Assembly (NCBI GenBank): GCA_963741615.1
Contig: CAVUIU010000029.1
Location: 484,671-548,670 of the forward strand
DNA: 64,000 nucleotides
Source of the DNA: UBA9676 sp963741615
GTDB taxonomy: Bacteria > Actinomycetota > Actinomycetes > Streptosporangiales > Streptosporangiaceae
Direction: 5' to 3'
Shown: positions 26,155 through 34,544 of the stretch, in pieces
Numbering within the stretch: position 1 is the first letter of the stretch
How the letters are laid out: the number at the start of each line of letters is the position of its first letter
Position numbers and translations under genes: made by a program
The notes under the pieces: model-generated
The model's database searches: none
Told to the model about the DNA's origin: nothing
The model's input: only the letters and a program-made list of their open reading frames with translations

Positions 26155-26275
26155 CCGGCTAGGCCCGCGCAGGCCAGGGTCGCGCCGGCCAGGCTTGCGC
26201 CGGTTAAATTCCCGCCGGGCCGGTTCGCGCCGGTTAAATCGCCGTCGGCCAGATTTCCGCCCGCTAACGACCGGG
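26155..26275. repeat. Degenerate short tandem repeats, pentapeptide-like
   Basis: Blocks such as GCCGGTTAAAT and GGCCAGG recur every 15 bp or so, encoding a minus-strand A/N-L-x-G pattern (LAGGNLADGDLTGAN and LTGASLAGATL). Probably a pentapeptide-repeat-like N-terminus of the DUF222 protein or degenerated repeat DNA. Confidence 0.4.
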
Positions 26276-26339
26276 TGCGCAATTGGGCCGTGGGCGTCCT
26301 TCCGCAAGGGTTCCTGTGTGATCGGGTTGTAGCGCCGTG

Positions 26340-27260
26340 TTAGCAGGCAGCCGCGCGGTCGGACACCAGTGAGCCGATCGCCTGGATCGTCTCGGGCAGG
26401 TCCTCGCGCCGCCCGGTCCAGCGCTGCAGGGACCGCCAGTGCTTGCTGGCGGCGATGGCGTGCTCCACGCAGATCCGGGCTGAGGACTGGGCGTGGCGTT
26501 CTTGCTCCCAGGCCTGGATCGCCTCCGGGGCGGCGCCTTTGCGGGGCTTGAGGGGCGGGACGCTGACCTGGCCGGGGTGGTCACGGCGCAGGCCGCGGTA
26601 GCCGGAGTCCATCTCGGCCCGCACGTCCGGGTATTGATCCAGCAGGTTATCGATGCCGTCGGTCTTGAGCGCGGTCTGGTCGTGCATCCGGCCCGGGCGG
26701 AACGCCCCGTCCCACAGGGTCCGCCCGCGCTCGTCGCTGACCTTGGTGAACTTGATGGTGTTTTGCTTCTTCTTGCCGGACACAAACGCCCGCCGCCCAG
26801 GCCGGCCCGCGCCCGGCCGGCGGACCTGGATCTCGCTGCCGTCGATCCGCAGCTTCACCCCGCGAGCGGCGGCGTAGGCGAACACATCAGCCAGGGTGTG
26901 CAGCCGCGGCCCGGCCGGGGTGGCATAGCCGCGGCCGGCCAAAAGCGGGCGGACCTCGGCGACGGCGCGGCTGATGGTAGAGCGGTCCACGCCGTACATC
27001 ACCGCCAGCGCCGCGTGCGGGACTGCCAGCCGCAGCACCGCCAGGGTGACCAGCACCCGGTCGGTGAACACCAGGCCGCGGGGGTGCCCGGCACCTTCAG
27101 CGCGCAGCCGGTCCCGGCCACGGCGTTCCCGCAGCTCCGACTCCCGCCGGGCCCGCCACGGCCCGGCCAGTTCGGCCACCACGCGGCCCAGGTGGTGACG
27201 GGAGATTCCAGTGAAGGCAGAATGGCTCAAGGCCGCGCGAGCCCATGATCGACTAGACAC
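26340..27260 (-). CDS. IS5-family transposase (DDE_Tnp_4 type)
   Basis: 306 residues. An N-terminal HTH region (LAVMYGVDRSTISRAVAEV) is followed by the DDE domain: first Asp in LRIDGSEIQV, second in AEMDSGYRGL, Glu in ICVEHAIAASKHW, a spacing typical of IS5/IS1031-like enzymes. The stop codon overlaps the left terminal repeat. It lies just upstream of the DUF222 remnant and reads the same way. Intact frame, so possibly still active. Confidence 0.92.
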   Translation of the reverse strand: MSSRSWARAALSHSAFTGISRHHLGRVVAELAGPWRARRESELRERRGRDRLRAEGAGHPRGLVFTDRVLVTLAVLRLAVPHAALAVMYGVDRSTISRAVAEVRPLLAGRGYATPAGPRLHTLADVFAYAAARGVKLRIDGSEIQVRRPGAGRPGRRAFVSGKKKQNTIKFTKVSDERGRTLWDGAFRPGRMHDQTALKTDGIDNLLDQYPDVRAEMDSGYRGLRRDHPGQVSVPPLKPRKGAAPEAIQAWEQERHAQSSARICVEHAIAASKHWRSLQRWTGRREDLPETIQAIGSLVSDRAAAC

Positions 27261-27290
27261 CGGCTCATGATCTTGCGCGGCCGCCTGCTA
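26341..27290 (-). mobile_element. IS5-type insertion sequence
   Basis: TAGCAGGCAGCCGCGC at 26341-26356 is inverted at 27275-27290 as GCGCGGCCGCCTGCTA (one mismatch), giving terminal inverted repeats of about 16 bp around the transposase, 950 bp in total. A clear target duplication was not recognised, at most TA. Confidence 0.75.
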
Positions 27291-27810
27291 TCCACGGACC
27301 GGCACGCCGGGATGATCACGATCATCCGGTGATCGTCCTAATGCGCACCACGTCGTAAGTCGGCAGGGCCGACGGCAGGCGGCGGACATGTTAGCGAAGG
27401 CATTCTCCGGGACCTTCTTTCGAAATTATATTCGTTCAACTCACATGATGCTACCATGCGGCGCCGACAATTCGCTGACGTTTTCGAGAGCACCCTGGCA
27501 CGGGTCCCTTGCCCGGCCGGACCAAGGCCACCGGTGAGGCGGGTCAGCCTGCCGGGCGGGGGAGCGGCAGAGAGCTCCTCATGTCGGGTGATGAGTAGGG
27601 GCCGGCGGCCACCCGGGCGGTGGATTGAATCGGATCGCTAAATATTTGCCGGCCGGCAGTGCACAGGAGCCGGAATATCCGGTCCAAGCGACTGGACGAT
27701 ATCTGGAAATATCCTGGTCAAAGGGCTAACGAGCAGCCGCGTGGTGACGGGAAGGCAGGCACCCGGCCGGCCGCGGTCCGGCCCTGTGACACAGGCCATC
27801 ACCGATCTCG
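27291..27810. other. Non-coding stretch between IS element and sufR
   Basis: About 520 bp with several AT-rich patches (e.g. around 27421-27435 and 27641-27715). Only one 61-codon frame, with poor codon bias and no similarity. Looks like decayed DNA beside the mobile region. Nothing functional seen. Confidence 0.5.
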
Positions 27811-27835
27811 TTGCGGCCGGGCATGGATTTACGCC

Positions 27836-27850
27836 ACACTGATGTTGTGA
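27836..27850 (+). promoter_or_regulatory. SufR operator
   Basis: ACACT-GATGT-TGTGA matches exactly the inverted-repeat pattern ACACT-N5-TGTGA described for the mycobacterial SufR operator. It is nested in a longer CCACACT-N12-AGTGTGG inverted repeat (27834-27859), immediately before the sufR start. Confidence 0.75.
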
Positions 27851-27864
27851 AAAGTGTGGGCACG

Positions 27865-28686
27865 ATGACTGGGATCGCTGCGGCGGCTGGCACCACGGGT
27901 GCGGCCGCGGGCTCCGGCATGCCCATGACGCCGGACCGGATACCCGCGCAGCTGGGGGGCGAGCGCAGCACGCGTGCCCGCATCGCGCGGCTGATCATGG
28001 AGAACGGACCGGTCAGCGCCGCGGCGCTGAGCACAAGGCTCGGGGTCACACCGGCTGCTATCCGCCGTCACCTGGACGGCCTGCTGGCCGGCGGCATGAT
28101 CGAGGTCCGCAGTGCACGGCGCCCGGCCAGCCGCGGCCGCGGCCGCCCGGCGAAGCTTTTCGTGATCACCGACGCCGGGCGCAGCGCCTTCGAGCACGCC
28201 TACGACGATCTCGCCACCAACGCCCTGCGGTTCCTGGCCGAAGTCGCCGGCCCGGACGCTGTCGCCGAGTTCGCCCGGCGACAGGTGGCAGATCTGGAGC
28301 GCCGGTACCGCCCGGTGATGGCATCGGCCGACCCGGGCGCGAAGGTCCAGGCGCTCGCCGAGGCCCTGTCCACCGACGGTTACGCGGCCTCCGCGATCGG
28401 CGCACCGGCCGGCAGCACCGCCCCGAACACCGGGGAGCAACTGTGCCAGCACCACTGCCCGGTCGCCCACGTGGCAGCGGAGTTCCCGCAGTTGTGTGAG
28501 GCGGAAACGGAAGCCTTCGGCCGGCTGCTGGGCACCCCGGTGCAGCGGCTGGCCACGATCGCCCACGGCGACGGCATCTGCACCACGCATGTGACGTCCC
28601 AGTCCCTGGTACACACCCGCACCATGACCACCCCAACCGCTATCACCGCCACTGCTACCCATGAGCCCGGAGGCATCTCCGCATGA
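27865..28686 (+). CDS. sufR: SufR, iron-sulfur-sensing repressor of the suf operon
   Basis: Winged-helix regulator that holds a 4Fe-4S cluster and represses the suf operon when cluster supply is sufficient. The HTH lies in RARIARLIMENGPVSAAALSTRLGVTPAAIRRHLDGLL. The cysteine pattern C-x3-C-x12-C-x27-C, beginning CQHHCPVAHV and ending GDGICTTH, fits the cluster ligands of actinobacterial SufR. ATG 27865 is used because the upstream GTG at 27847 would place the coding start within the operator. It overlaps sufB by four bases and heads the operon. Confidence 0.93.
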   Translation: MTGIAAAAGTTGAAAGSGMPMTPDRIPAQLGGERSTRARIARLIMENGPVSAAALSTRLGVTPAAIRRHLDGLLAGGMIEVRSARRPASRGRGRPAKLFVITDAGRSAFEHAYDDLATNALRFLAEVAGPDAVAEFARRQVADLERRYRPVMASADPGAKVQALAEALSTDGYAASAIGAPAGSTAPNTGEQLCQHHCPVAHVAAEFPQLCEAETEAFGRLLGTPVQRLATIAHGDGICTTHVTSQSLVHTRTMTTPTAITATATHEPGGISA

Positions 28687-30095
28687 CGACGACCGCGCAC
28701 CCAGAACTCGAGGGGCTTGAGCGATACAAGTTCGGCTGGTCCGACTCGGACGTGGCCGGCGCGTCAGCGCGCCGCGGCCTGTCCGAGGAAGTCGTCCGCG
28801 ACATCTCGGCGAAGAAGAGCGAGCCCGACTGGATGCTCGATCTCCGGCTGAAGGGCCTGAAGATGTTCCGGCGCAAGCCGATGCCCGACTGGGGATCGGA
28901 CCTGTCCGGCATCGATTTCGAGAACATCAAGTACTTCGTCCGCTCCACCGAGAAGCAGGCGGCCAGCTGGGACGAGCTACCCGCGGACATCAAGAACACC
29001 TACGACAAGCTCGGCATCCCCGAAGCCGAGAAGCAGCGCCTCATCGCGGGCGTCGCGGCCCAGTATGAGTCGGAGGTCGTCTACCACAAGATCCGCGAGG
29101 ACCTGGAGGAGAAGGGCGTCATCTTCCTGGACACCGACACCGCCCTCAAGGAGCACCCGGACCTGTTCCAGGAGTACTTCGCCACCGTGATCCCGGTGGG
29201 CGACAACAAGTTCGCCGCGCTGAACACGGCGGTCTGGTCCGGCGGCAGCTTCATCTACGTGCCCAAGGGCGTGAACGTGGAGATCCCGCTGCAGGCTTAC
29301 TTCCGGATCAACACCGAGAACATGGGCCAGTTCGAGCGGACGCTGATCATCGTGGACGAGGGGGCCCACGTCCACTATGTCGAGGGCTGCACCGCGCCGA
29401 TCTACAAGTCCGACTCGCTGCACTCCGCGGTGGTCGAGATCATCGTGAAGGCCGGCGCGCACTGCCGGTACACCACCATTCAGAACTGGTCGAACAACGT
29501 CTACAACCTGGTCACCAAGCGGGCGGTGGTACAGGCCGGGGCGAGCATGGAGTGGGTGGACGGGAACATCGGCTCGAAGGTGACGATGAAGTACCCGTCG
29601 GTCTACCTGATGGGGGAGTACGCCAGGGGCGAGACCCTGTCGGTCGCGTTCGCCGGGTCCGGGCAGCACCAGGACGCCGGCGCCAAGATGGTGCACTGCG
29701 CGCCCAACACCTCGTCCCAGATCATCTCCAAGTCCGTGGCCAGGGCCGGCGGCCGGACGTCCTACCGCGGCTTGATCCAGGTGCAGGAGGGCGCGGCGCA
29801 CTCCAAGTCCACGGTCAAGTGCGACGCGCTGCTGGTGGACTCGGTCAGCCGCTCCGACACCTATCCCTACGTGGACGTGCGCGAGGACGACGTCGAGATG
29901 GGCCACGAGGCCAGCGTCTCCAAGATCTCCGAGGACCAGCTGTTCTACCTGATGAGCCGCGGCATGACCGAGGACGAGGCGGCGGCTACCATCGTGCGCG
30001 GCTTCGTCGAGCCGATCGCCCGCGAACTGCCGATGGAATACGCGCTCGAGCTGAACCGGCTGATCGAGCTTCAGATGGAGGGGGCGGTCGGCTGA
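28683..30095 (+). CDS. sufB: SufB, Fe-S cluster scaffold protein
   Basis: Scaffold subunit of the SufBCD complex, 470 residues. Typical right-handed beta-helix segments: LEEKGVIFLDTDTALKEHPD, FIYVPKGVNVEIPLQAYFRIN, HYVEGCTAP (conserved Cys) and the GATSYRGLIQVQ-like GRTSYRGLIQVQEGA followed by C-containing VKCDALL. DQLFYLMSRGMTEDEA is a family end motif. First enzyme gene of the operon, stop overlapping sufD by one base (TGATG). Confidence 0.97.
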   Translation: MTTTAHPELEGLERYKFGWSDSDVAGASARRGLSEEVVRDISAKKSEPDWMLDLRLKGLKMFRRKPMPDWGSDLSGIDFENIKYFVRSTEKQAASWDELPADIKNTYDKLGIPEAEKQRLIAGVAAQYESEVVYHKIREDLEEKGVIFLDTDTALKEHPDLFQEYFATVIPVGDNKFAALNTAVWSGGSFIYVPKGVNVEIPLQAYFRINTENMGQFERTLIIVDEGAHVHYVEGCTAPIYKSDSLHSAVVEIIVKAGAHCRYTTIQNWSNNVYNLVTKRAVVQAGASMEWVDGNIGSKVTMKYPSVYLMGEYARGETLSVAFAGSGQHQDAGAKMVHCAPNTSSQIISKSVARAGGRTSYRGLIQVQEGAAHSKSTVKCDALLVDSVSRSDTYPYVDVREDDVEMGHEASVSKISEDQLFYLMSRGMTEDEAAATIVRGFVEPIARELPMEYALELNRLIELQMEGAVG

Positions 30096-31246
30096 TGGCG
30101 GCGCTCCAGGGGGCCGTGGAAGCCACGGCCCCCGTGTCCAGGTTGCACGAACACCAGTCCTTCTCGCTGGATGACTTCCCGGTGCCCACCGGGCGGGAGG
30201 AGGAGTGGCGGTTCACGCCGCTGCGGCGGCTGCGGGGGTTGCACAGCGATTCGCCCTCCACGGGCGGCAAGGTGACGGTGGGGGCGGACGCCGCGCCTTT
30301 GGTCACCGCTGTGCATGCGCAACGCGGTGACCAAAGGCTCGGCGCCGCCTTTGTGCCGGCTGACCGGGTCAGTGCTCAGGCATTTGCCTCGTTCGAAGAA
30401 GCGATGGTCATAACGATTCCGGCGGAGACTGAGGCTGCCGAGCCGACTGTGGTTTCGGTGCGGGGCGAGAGCGCCGAGGGGGCGGCGTTCGGGCACACGC
30501 TGATCGAGGTCGGGGTCAACGCGAGGGCTGTCGTCGTGCTGGAACATTCCGGCAGCGCGACGTATGCGGACAATGTCGAGATCGTCGTGGGTGATGGGGC
30601 CGCGCTGACCGTGGTGAGCTTGCAGGACTGGGATGACGACGCGGTGCACCTGTCGCATCATTACGCGGTGCTGGGCCGGGATGCGCGGCTGCAGCACAGC
30701 GCGGTGACGCTCGGGGGGGGCGTGGTGAGGCTGGCCCCGTCAGTTCGTTATGCCGGTCCCGGGGGTGACGCGGAATTGCTCGGCGCATATTTCGCGGACC
30801 GCGGCCAGCACCTCGAGCACCGGCTGTTCGTGGACCACGCGCAGCCGCACTGCCGCAGCAGGGTCGAGTACAAGGGGGCGCTGCAGGGCCAGGATGCGCA
30901 CACCGTGTGGATCGGCGACGTGCTCATCGGGGCGGAGGCGATCGGGACCGACACCTATGAGCGCAACCGGAACCTGCTGCTCACCGAGGGCGCCCGGGCG
31001 GACTCGGTGCCGAACCTGGAGATCCTCACCGGCGAGGTGGTGGGCGCTGGGCACGCGAGCGCGAGCGGGAGGCTGGAGGACCACCACCTGTTCTACCTGA
31101 TGGCCCGCGGCATTCCGCTGGCGGAGGCGCGGCGGCTGGTGATCCGCGGCTTCTTCGGCCAGCTGATCGGCAGGATCGACGTCCCCGGGCTGCGCGACCG
31201 GATCGCCGAGTCCATCGAGGCCGAGCTGGCGGGGGACCAGGCATGA
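30095..31246 (+). CDS. sufD: SufD, Fe-S cluster assembly protein
   Basis: Partner of SufB, 383 residues from ATG 30095 (TGATG overlap with sufB). The C-terminal beta-helix half is well conserved: HYAVLGRDARLQHSAVTLGG, FADRGQHLEHRLFVDHAQPHC, VEYKGALQGQDAHTVWIGD, YERNRNLLLTEGARADSVPNLEI and DHHLFYLMARGIP. The N-terminal 150 residues vary, with EEWRFTPLRRL as the family start. Overlaps the Rieske gene by four bases. Confidence 0.96.
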   Translation: MAALQGAVEATAPVSRLHEHQSFSLDDFPVPTGREEEWRFTPLRRLRGLHSDSPSTGGKVTVGADAAPLVTAVHAQRGDQRLGAAFVPADRVSAQAFASFEEAMVITIPAETEAAEPTVVSVRGESAEGAAFGHTLIEVGVNARAVVVLEHSGSATYADNVEIVVGDGAALTVVSLQDWDDDAVHLSHHYAVLGRDARLQHSAVTLGGGVVRLAPSVRYAGPGGDAELLGAYFADRGQHLEHRLFVDHAQPHCRSRVEYKGALQGQDAHTVWIGDVLIGAEAIGTDTYERNRNLLLTEGARADSVPNLEILTGEVVGAGHASASGRLEDHHLFYLMARGIPLAEARRLVIRGFFGQLIGRIDVPGLRDRIAESIEAELAGDQA

Positions 31247-31596
31247 CCGGGTTCGTCCGGGTCTGTGCCCTGTCCGACGTTCCCGCCGACGGGGCGCTCG
31301 GGGTGGACATCGGCGACGTGCCGGTGGCGGTGGTCCGCACCGGCGGCGAGGTGTTCGCCTTGCACGACGTGTGCTCGCACGAGGAAGTGCCGCTCTCCGA
31401 GGGGGAGATCTACGACCACACGGTGGAGTGCTGGCTGCACGGGTCCTGCTTCGACCTGCGCACCGGCAAGCCCACCGGGCCGCCGGCCACCACGCCGGTG
31501 CCGATCTACCGAGTGAAGGTCGAGGGCGACGACGTGTACGTCGCTCTCGGCACTGACGACCACGGGGCCGACGACGAGACCCAGCCGGCCGGCTGA
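31243..31596 (+). CDS. Rieske-type [2Fe-2S] ferredoxin of the suf operon
   Basis: 117 residues with the Rieske cluster motifs CSHEEVPL and CWLHGSCFDLRTG, that is C-x-H and C-x2-H ligand pairs. This small Rieske protein is found at this place in actinobacterial suf operons and is thought to be an electron or cluster donor; its exact role is not established. ATGA overlap with sufD; sufC follows after 19 bp. Confidence 0.93.
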   Translation: MTGFVRVCALSDVPADGALGVDIGDVPVAVVRTGGEVFALHDVCSHEEVPLSEGEIYDHTVECWLHGSCFDLRTGKPTGPPATTPVPIYRVKVEGDDVYVALGTDDHGADDETQPAG

Positions 31597-31615
31597 GCTG
31601 ATTCAGGAGACATTG

Positions 31616-32410
31616 ATGGCAACTCTCGAGATCCGCGACCTGCACGTCAGCGTGGTGGATGCTCAGTCAACCGGGCCTGCCGGCCACGGGGGCGGCGACA
31701 ATCGCGAGATCCTGCGCGGCGTTGACCTGACCGTCGCGGCCGGCGAGACCCACGCGATCATGGGGCCGAACGGGTCGGGCAAGTCCACCCTCGCCTACGC
31801 GATCGCCGGCCACCCCAAGTACCTCGTCACCAGGGGAACGATCACCCTCGACGGCGAAGACGTGCTGGCGATGAGCGTGGACGCCCGTGCGCGGGCGGGC
31901 CTGTTCCTGGCCATGCAGTACCCGGTCGAGGTCCCTGGCGTGTCCGTGTCCAACTTCCTGCGCACCGCGGTCACGGCCGTGCGCGGCGAGGCACCGAAGC
32001 TGCGGCTGTTCCTCAAGGAAATGCGCGAGGCCATGACCGCGCTGGCGATCGACCCGGCGTTCGCCGAGCGCAACCTCAACGAGGGCTTCTCCGGCGGTGA
32101 GAAGAAGCGGCACGAAATCCTCCAGATGGAGCTGCTGAACCCCAAGATCGCGGTCCTGGACGAGACCGACTCCGGGCTGGACATCGACGCGCTGAAGGTG
32201 GTCTCGGAGGGGATCAACCGGTTCCGTGCCGCGCCGGACCACGGGGTCCTGCTGATCACGCACTACACCCGGATCCTGCGCTACGTCACACCGGACTTCG
32301 TGCACGTGTTCGTGGCCGGCCGCTTCGTCGAAGAGGGCGGCCCGGAACTGGCCGAGACCCTGGAGGCGGAGGGTTACGACCGGTGGGTGAAGGCGGGTGC
32401 TGCCACATGA
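31616..32410 (+). CDS. sufC: SufC, Fe-S cluster assembly ATPase
   Basis: ABC-type ATPase that powers SufB/SufD scaffold rearrangement; 264 residues. Walker A GPNGSGKSTL, Q-loop FLAMQYPVEVPG, signature FSGGEKKRHEILQ, Walker B IAVLDETDSGLD and H-switch ITHYTRIL are all as in SufC (ETDSGLD replaces the usual EPT). AGGAGACATTG precedes ATG 31616. Overlaps sufS by four bases. Confidence 0.97.
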   Translation: MATLEIRDLHVSVVDAQSTGPAGHGGGDNREILRGVDLTVAAGETHAIMGPNGSGKSTLAYAIAGHPKYLVTRGTITLDGEDVLAMSVDARARAGLFLAMQYPVEVPGVSVSNFLRTAVTAVRGEAPKLRLFLKEMREAMTALAIDPAFAERNLNEGFSGGEKKRHEILQMELLNPKIAVLDETDSGLDIDALKVVSEGINRFRAAPDHGVLLITHYTRILRYVTPDFVHVFVAGRFVEEGGPELAETLEAEGYDRWVKAGAAT

Positions 32411-33675
32411 CCCTCGATGTCGCGCGCATCCGCAAGGACTTCCCGATCCTGGACCGCCAGGTCCGTGGCGGGCAGCCGCTGATCTACCTCGACAGCGCCA
32501 ACACCTCGCAGAAGCCGCGCCAGGTCATCGACGCGCTGACCGAGTTCTACGAGCGGCATAACGCCAACATCCACCGGGCCAACCATGAGCTGGGCGAGGA
32601 GGCGACCGCGGCCTACGAGGGGGCCCGGATCAGGGCGGCGCAGTTCATCGGCGCCGCCGACGAGACCGAGGTCATCTTCACGAAGAACATCTCCGAGGGG
32701 ATCAACCTCGTCGCGTACTCCATGGGCAACGCGAGCGCGGCCCGCTCGGGATCGGGCAGGTTCCGGCTCGGGCCCGGTGACGAGATCGTGATCACCGAGA
32801 TGGAGCACCACTCCAACATCGTGCCCTGGCAGATGCTGTGCGAGCGGACCGGCGCCACGCTGCGCTGGTTCAAGCTGACCGGCTGGGACGGGCGGCTCGA
32901 CCTGTCGGCCATCGACGAGCTGATCACCGAGCGGACGAAACTGGTCGCGCTCGTCCACCAGTCCAATGTGCTCGGCACGGTCAACCCGGTCCGTCAGATC
33001 GCCGAGGCGGCCCACGCGGTGGGCGCGCTGGTGCTCGTGGACGCGGCCCAGTCCGTCCCGCACATGCCGGTGGACGTGACCGAACTCGGCGCGGACTTCC
33101 TCGGCTTCACCGGGCACAAGCTCTGCGGGCCGACCGGGATCGGGGTGCTGTGGGGCCGCCGGGAGCTGCTCGAGGAGATGCCTCCCTTCCTGGGCGGGGG
33201 CGAGATGATCGAGACGGTCTGGATGGAGCGGTCCACATACGCGCCGCCGCCGCACAAGTTCGAGGCCGGCACCATGCCGATCGCCCAGGCGGTCGGCCTG
33301 GCGGCGGCGATGGACTACCTGGACGAGATCGGGCGCGACGCCATCCACGCGCACGAGCAGCAACTGCTCGGCCGCGCGCTGACCGGACTGGCGGCGATCG
33401 AGGGCGTGCGGATCCTCGGGCCGAGCGCCCCGGCCGGCCGGGGCGCCGCGGTCTCCTTCGAGGTCAACGGCGTGCACCCGCACGATGTCGGCCAGGTCGT
33501 GGACGAGTACGGCATCGCCGTCCGGGCCGGGCACCACTGCGCCTGGCCACTGCACCGCGCGCTCGGCGTCCAGGCCAGCACGAGGGCCTCGTTCTACCTG
33601 TACAACACCCTCGACGAGGTGGACGCGCTGGTCGAGGGAATACGCCACGCGCAGCGGTTCTTCGCGGTGGCGTGA
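32407..33675 (+). CDS. sufS: SufS, cysteine desulfurase
   Basis: PLP enzyme that releases sulfur from cysteine as a persulfide; 422 residues. The PLP lysine is in FTGHKLCGPTGIGVLWG, the active-site cysteine in RAGHHCAWPLHRALG, and YLDSANTSQKP and HHSNIVPWQ are family marks. A 12-bp spacer to sufU. Operon context with sufU indicates the SufS-SufU pair typical of Actinomycetota and Bacillota. Confidence 0.97.
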   Translation: MTLDVARIRKDFPILDRQVRGGQPLIYLDSANTSQKPRQVIDALTEFYERHNANIHRANHELGEEATAAYEGARIRAAQFIGAADETEVIFTKNISEGINLVAYSMGNASAARSGSGRFRLGPGDEIVITEMEHHSNIVPWQMLCERTGATLRWFKLTGWDGRLDLSAIDELITERTKLVALVHQSNVLGTVNPVRQIAEAAHAVGALVLVDAAQSVPHMPVDVTELGADFLGFTGHKLCGPTGIGVLWGRRELLEEMPPFLGGGEMIETVWMERSTYAPPPHKFEAGTMPIAQAVGLAAAMDYLDEIGRDAIHAHEQQLLGRALTGLAAIEGVRILGPSAPAGRGAAVSFEVNGVHPHDVGQVVDEYGIAVRAGHHCAWPLHRALGVQASTRASFYLYNTLDEVDALVEGIRHAQRFFAVA

Positions 33676-33686
33676 GGAGAGAGCCG

Positions 33687-34166
33687 ATGCAACTGCAGTC
33701 GCTGTACCAGGAGATCATCCTCGACCACTACCGGCACCCGCACCACAAGGGCCTGCGTGACCCCCACGACGCCGAGGTCCGGCACGTGAACCCCACCTGC
33801 GGCGACGAGGTGACGCTGCGGGTGGCGCTGACGGACGCCGACGGCGGGCCTGCCGTGGCCGACATCTCCTATGACGCGCTGGGCTGCTCGATCAGCCAGG
33901 CCAGCGTTTCGGTCATGACCGACCTGATCATCGGCAAGCCGGTCGGCGAGGCCATGGCCACCTGCGATGAGTTCGTCGCCCTCATGCAGTCACGGGGGGA
34001 GACCGAGCCCGATGAGGACGTGCTCGGGGACGCGATCGCGTTCGCCGGGGTGTCGAAGTACCCGGCCAGAATCAAGTGCGCCCTTCTCGGCTGGATGGCC
34101 TGGAAGGACGCGACCGCGCAGGCGATGCGCGACAGTGACCCAGCTGAGGCGGGAGTGAACAGATGA
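33687..34166 (+). CDS. sufU: SufU, zinc-dependent sulfur transfer protein
   Basis: 159 residues: SLYQEIILDHYRHPHHKGL, zinc-ligand-bearing PTCGDEV, LGCSISQASVSVM and KCALLGWMAWK. The three Cys residues and the intervening Asp are as in SufU, which accepts the persulfide from SufS. GAGGAGA precedes ATG 33687, and ATGA overlap with sufT follows. Confidence 0.95.
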   Translation: MQLQSLYQEIILDHYRHPHHKGLRDPHDAEVRHVNPTCGDEVTLRVALTDADGGPAVADISYDALGCSISQASVSVMTDLIIGKPVGEAMATCDEFVALMQSRGETEPDEDVLGDAIAFAGVSKYPARIKCALLGWMAWKDATAQAMRDSDPAEAGVNR

Positions 34167-34498
34167 GCCAAGACACAGCACCGGCGGCGGGCGCCGAAAC
34201 CGAGGACGTGCTTGAGGCACTGCGTGACGTGGTCGACCCCGAACTCGGCGTCAACGTCGTCAACCTGGGCCTGGTCTACGGCGTCACCCTTGGCGAGGAT
34301 GGCGCGGCCACCATCGACATGACCCTCACCAGCGCCGCCTGCCCGCTGACCGACGTGATCGAGGATCAGGCCGGCGCCGCCCTGGAAGGGCTCGTCCCCG
34401 ACTTCCGGATCAACTGGGTGTGGCTGCCCCCCTGGGGCCCGGACAAGATCACCGAGGATGGCCGGGAGCAGCTGAGAGCCCTGGGCTTCAACGTCTGA
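34163..34498 (+). CDS. sufT: SufT/MIP18-family metal-sulfur cluster assembly factor
   Basis: 111 residues of the MIP18/DUF59 family with DVVDPELGVNVVNLGLVYGV and the cysteine-containing TSAACPLTDVIEDQ. Helps in Fe-S protein maturation. Last gene of the operon; a hairpin at 34513 follows. All gene boundaries from sufR to sufT except the Rieske-sufC and sufS-sufU spacers overlap by one or four bases. Confidence 0.93.
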   Translation: MSQDTAPAAGAETEDVLEALRDVVDPELGVNVVNLGLVYGVTLGEDGAATIDMTLTSAACPLTDVIEDQAGAALEGLVPDFRINWVWLPPWGPDKITEDGREQLRALGFNV

Positions 34499-34512
34499 GC
34501 GACCCGCCCATC

Positions 34513-34533
34513 CCGGGCGCCGTGGCCGCCCGG
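34513..34533. terminator. Bidirectional hairpin between sufT and the aldolase gene
   Basis: CCGGGCG-N7-CGCCCGG, a 7-bp stem between the two convergent stop codons (34498 and 34545). Confidence 0.6.
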
Positions 34534-34544
34534 ACCACCGCCGC

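Larger units (their letters stand above)
24797..26282 (-). pseudogene. 5' part of DUF222/HNH endonuclease gene, frameshifted and interrupted
   Basis: From the minus strand: an Ala/Gly-rich N-terminus with pentapeptide-like units (GNLADGDLTGAN...), then a DUF222 domain (GINDDQLIGVLLAWRRLSSW-type helix at residue ~145 on; LLGRPM near 370). The frame ends at 24912 (…PHCAI), but a second frame directly continues with ITIRQRTCSFPGCRRPATRC, DQDHTVPHH and RTCECNL, the N-half of the HNH domain, up to the att core. So there is a frameshift (or deletion) near 24915-24960 in addition to the insertion. The family is typically multi-copy in actinomycetes and may be linked to DNA cleavage or mobile introns; this copy is dead. 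Confidence 0.8.

Noticed and set aside
30376..31645. Minus-strand frames across sufD and the Rieske gene
   Set aside because: The suf operon is continuous on the plus strand with one- and four-base overlaps; opposite frames lack similarity.
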